Origin: Gammaproteobacteria bacterium | GTDB lineage: Bacteria > Pseudomonadota > Gammaproteobacteria > S144-34 | DNA length: 61,391 nucleotides | Reading direction: 5' to 3' | NCBI GenBank assembly: GCA_026989495.1 | Contig: JALSJE010000074.1 | Span: 1 to 61,391 of the forward strand | In this document: positions 59,822-61,391 of the stretch, piece by piece | How positions within the stretch are numbered: position 1 is the first letter of the stretch | Layout of the letters: every line of letters starts with the position of its first letter | Notes under the pieces: model-generated | Seen by the model: the letters and a program-made list of their open reading frames with translations, nothing else | Told to the model about the DNA's origin: nothing | Database searches by the model: none | Program-made: the position numbers and the translations under genes

Positions 59822-60672
59822 GCCGGCCGATTCCGGTGCGCGGTCTGCTCGCTGCCTGCCTCCTGGCGGCGGCCACTGCCGCCGAGGCCGTCGCTCTCCC
59901 CCGCCACCATCCGGTGCCAGGCGGCGTGGCGGTGGTGCCGCTCGGCTCCGCCCCCGAGCGGCCTGCGGCCCGCTACGGCGGCCGTCCGGTGCTCGTGGTG
60001 CGCGCAGGCGACGGCTGGACCGCGGTGGTGGGCATCCCGCTCACGGCGCGGCCGGGTGAGGCGCGCCTCGCAGTGGCGCAGGGCGGCCGCGCGCGCGCCG
60101 TGGCCTTCCGCATCCGGCCTCACCGCTACCCCGAGCAGCGCCTCACCCTCAAGGATCCGAAGATGGTGACGCCGCCCGCCTCGGCGCTCGCGCGCATCCG
60201 GGCCGAGACGGCACGCCTGCGCCGCGGCCTCGCCCACCGCTCCCCCGGCGTGCCCGAGCGGCTGCGCTTCCCGCCTCCGGCGAACGGGCCCCTCTCGAGC
60301 CGCTTCGGCCTGCGCCGCATCCTCAACGGGAAGCCGCGCAGCCCGCACCGCGGGCTCGACATCGCCGCCCCCCGCGGCGCTCCGGTGCGCGCGCCCGCCG
60401 CGGGCACCGTGCTGGACGTGGGCGACTTCTACTTCACCGGCCGCACCGTGCTGCTGGACCACGGCGGCGGGCTCGTCACGCTCTACTGCCACCTGGAGCG
60501 CGTGCAGGTGCGCAAGGGCCAGCGGCTGGCCGCCGGCGCCCGGATCGGGACCGTGGGCGCGAGCGGCCGCGCCACGGGCCCGCACCTGCACTGGGCAGTG
60601 GCCCTGAACGGGAACCTGGTGGACCCCGTCCTGTTCCTGGAGACGCCGTCCGCCGCCGTCGCCGCCCGCTGA
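59818..60672 (+). CDS. M23 family zinc metallopeptidase
   Basis: Predicted periplasmic peptidoglycan endopeptidase of 284 residues. The signal peptide (GLLAACLLAAATAAEA) is followed by a beta-rich domain (about 40-110, VLVVRAGDGWTAVVGIPL) and a C-terminal LytM domain. The domain has complete zinc ligands: His and Asp in SPHRGLDIAAPRGAPV and the HLH of ATGPHLHWAVALNGNL, so it should be active, unlike NlpD upstream. GTG 59818 overlaps the xseA stop as GTGA; the longer track ORF reads xseA in another frame. It is followed by a strong hairpin. Confidence 0.93.
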   Translation: MSRPIPVRGLLAACLLAAATAAEAVALPRHHPVPGGVAVVPLGSAPERPAARYGGRPVLVVRAGDGWTAVVGIPLTARPGEARLAVAQGGRARAVAFRIRPHRYPEQRLTLKDPKMVTPPASALARIRAETARLRRGLAHRSPGVPERLRFPPPANGPLSSRFGLRRILNGKPRSPHRGLDIAAPRGAPVRAPAAGTVLDVGDFYFTGRTVLLDHGGGLVTLYCHLERVQVRKGQRLAAGARIGTVGASGRATGPHLHWAVALNGNLVDPVLFLETPSAAVAAR

Positions 60673-60705
60673 TGCGCGGCCCGGCGACGCCGACGGGCTT
60701 CCCTC

Positions 60706-60732
60706 GTGGGGCCGGCTTCCAGCCGGCCCCAC
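60706..60732. terminator. Perfect 12 bp hairpin after the M23 gene
   Basis: GTGGGGCCGGCT-tcc-AGCCGGCCCCAC, with a 3-base loop and no mismatch, between the convergent M23 and VapC genes. There is no U tract, so it is either a Rho-assisted or bidirectional terminator or a REP-like unit; similar GTnGG-GCCGGCTTCnAGCC hairpins are widespread in gammaproteobacteria. Confidence 0.5.
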
Positions 60733-60783
60733 GGGCGCGGCCGCAAGCCCCGCCCACGGAAAAGGAGGCCCGGCGCCGCTGCC

Positions 60784-61254
60784 TCAGCCCACGCGCCGCA
60801 CCGCAAGACCCAGCGCCTCGGCCGCCTCGGCCATGTCCCGGTCGGCCGTGACGAGACCAAGGGCGTGACGGACGACCACGGCGAGATGGAGCGCGTCCAG
60901 CGTGCGCAGCGGGGCGAGCGTCTCGGCGATCAGCCGGCGGGCGGCCTCGTAGACCGGCGGCTCCAGCGGGACGCTCCGATACACCCCCGCGGCAAGGTGG
61001 CCGCCGAAGGCGGCGAGCACGGCCGTCGCCTCCGCGGCGTCCAGCTCGCCCATGCGCCGCTTGCGCGCGACCAGGCTGGCGAACTCGACCTCCGTGAGCC
61101 AGCTCACGCAGGGCGGCGCGGGGAGCGCGCGCAACGTGGCCTCGGCGGCCTCGCTCAGCGGCCCGGGACAGTAGACCGCGCCGACGACACTCGTGTCGGC
61201 GTACCAGGCGGCAGGCTCAGCGGGCGTCCCGGTCCTGTCTCTGCAGCGCGGCAA
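60784..61254 (-). CDS. PIN domain toxin (VapC-type)
   Basis: Predicted PIN-fold ribonuclease of 156 residues, toxin of a type II toxin-antitoxin pair. The acidic site is complete: WYADTSVVGAVY (Asp), TEVEFASLVARK (Glu), TLDALHLAVVV (Asp) and LVTADRDMAEAAEALG (Asp). TTG 61254 is the only upstream start in frame and would overlap the antitoxin end by 38 bases; a start nearer WYADTS cannot be seen, so the N terminus is uncertain. RNA target unknown. Confidence 0.82.
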   Translation of the reverse strand: MPRCRDRTGTPAEPAAWYADTSVVGAVYCPGPLSEAAEATLRALPAPPCVSWLTEVEFASLVARKRRMGELDAAEATAVLAAFGGHLAAGVYRSVPLEPPVYEAARRLIAETLAPLRTLDALHLAVVVRHALGLVTADRDMAEAAEALGLAVRRVG

Positions 61255-61390
61255 ACGACGTCCCCTGTCGTCCGATGCGGTGGCGGAAGGCGGCCATGGA
61301 GGGGAAGGCGGCGCCGGCGGCCGGGCGCTCCGGCGGCACCAGCCGCGAGACGCCGCAGGCTGCCTCAGTCCACCTCGCGCTCGACGCTGC
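61217..61390 (-). CDS. Antitoxin, Phd/YefM-like, partial (N terminus beyond window)
   Basis: The reading frame runs off the window edge; 57 codons remain and end at TGA 61219-61217 just ahead of the PIN toxin. The visible part (CGVSRLVPPERPAAG followed by MAAFRHRIGRQGTSFAAL) resembles the C-terminal half of Phd/YefM antitoxins, where an RLVP segment precedes the toxin-binding tail. It is too short for the ORF track. Identification rests on this resemblance and the position upstream of the toxin. Confidence 0.6.
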   Translation of the reverse strand, partial: AASSARWTEAACGVSRLVPPERPAAGAAFPSMAAFRHRIGRQGTSFAALQRQDRDAR

Positions 61391-61391
61391 A

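Overview
The window is 61.4 kb of very GC-rich, densely packed chromosome from a gammaproteobacterium. The evidence is nlpD-rpoS, the full rpsB-to-accA envelope/lipid A block, the succinylase branch of lysine synthesis (dapC, dapD, dapE), monofunctional hom, and MltF, GlnD and Smr proteins. GTG and TTG starts and ATGA/GTGA/TTGA start-stop overlaps are common. The order matches the arrangement I recall for Pseudomonas and related deep gammaproteobacteria. A purple-sulfur-like (Ectothiorhodospiraceae/Chromatiales) lineage is a guess, not shown by the sequence.

Layout. (1) 1-3.4 kb: alaC and hom, with a divergent Mth938-fold gene. (2) 3.4-36.1 kb: one long minus-strand run, rpsB-tsf-pyrH-frr-uppS-cdsA-dxr-rseP-bamA-skp-lpxD-fabZ-lpxA-lpxB-rnhB-dnaE-trpB2-accA-tilS-pyrG-kdsA-eno-ftsB-ispD-ispF-truD-surE-pcm-yqaA-nlpD-rpoS. 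It joins what are two separate clusters in E. coli. A plus-strand smr gene is embedded between truD and surE. (3) 36.3-45.6 kb: plus-strand map-glnD and dapC, dapD-dapE-esterase, with a minus-strand VOC/EamA pair and a glycine-zipper lipoprotein between. (4) 45.6-53 kb: an accessory stretch with two tRNA-Ser genes, DUF1820, a phosphoesterase, an AurF-like diiron oxygenase, manC and a secreted protein with 75-residue PDG/DGT repeats. (5) 53-61.4 kb: mltF, tadA, guaBA, xseA, an M23 peptidase and a Phd/VapC-type toxin-antitoxin pair cut by the window end.

The most unusual content is non-coding. Five copies of a dispersed composite palindromic repeat (called CPR here, R1-R5) occupy intergenic spaces. 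Each starts with an AT-cored palindrome whose outer arms change in a compensated way between copies. A GC-rich hairpin follows, then a CATGCAC/GTGCATG hairpin whose loop and right arm form a Shine-Dalgarno-ATG pair. The full copies end with a 69-70 bp module bounded by GGAAA/TTTCC. Three copies begin within a few bases of a stop codon, and in one the stop codon lies inside the palindrome. Both tRNA-Ser genes carry the same 113 bp 3' flank, about 79% identical by hand count, with a CPR copy beyond it. Next to tRNA-Ser(CGA) is a broken second copy of the same tRNA, with about 142 bp inserted in the anticodon loop.

Most genes are core functions: translation (rpsB, tsf, frr, map, truD, tilS, tadA), outer-membrane and lipid A assembly (bamA, skp, lpxABD, kdsA, fabZ), isoprenoid and undecaprenyl synthesis (dxr, ispD, ispF, uppS), nucleotide synthesis (pyrH, pyrG, guaA, guaB), nitrogen control (glnD) and stationary-phase control (rpoS).
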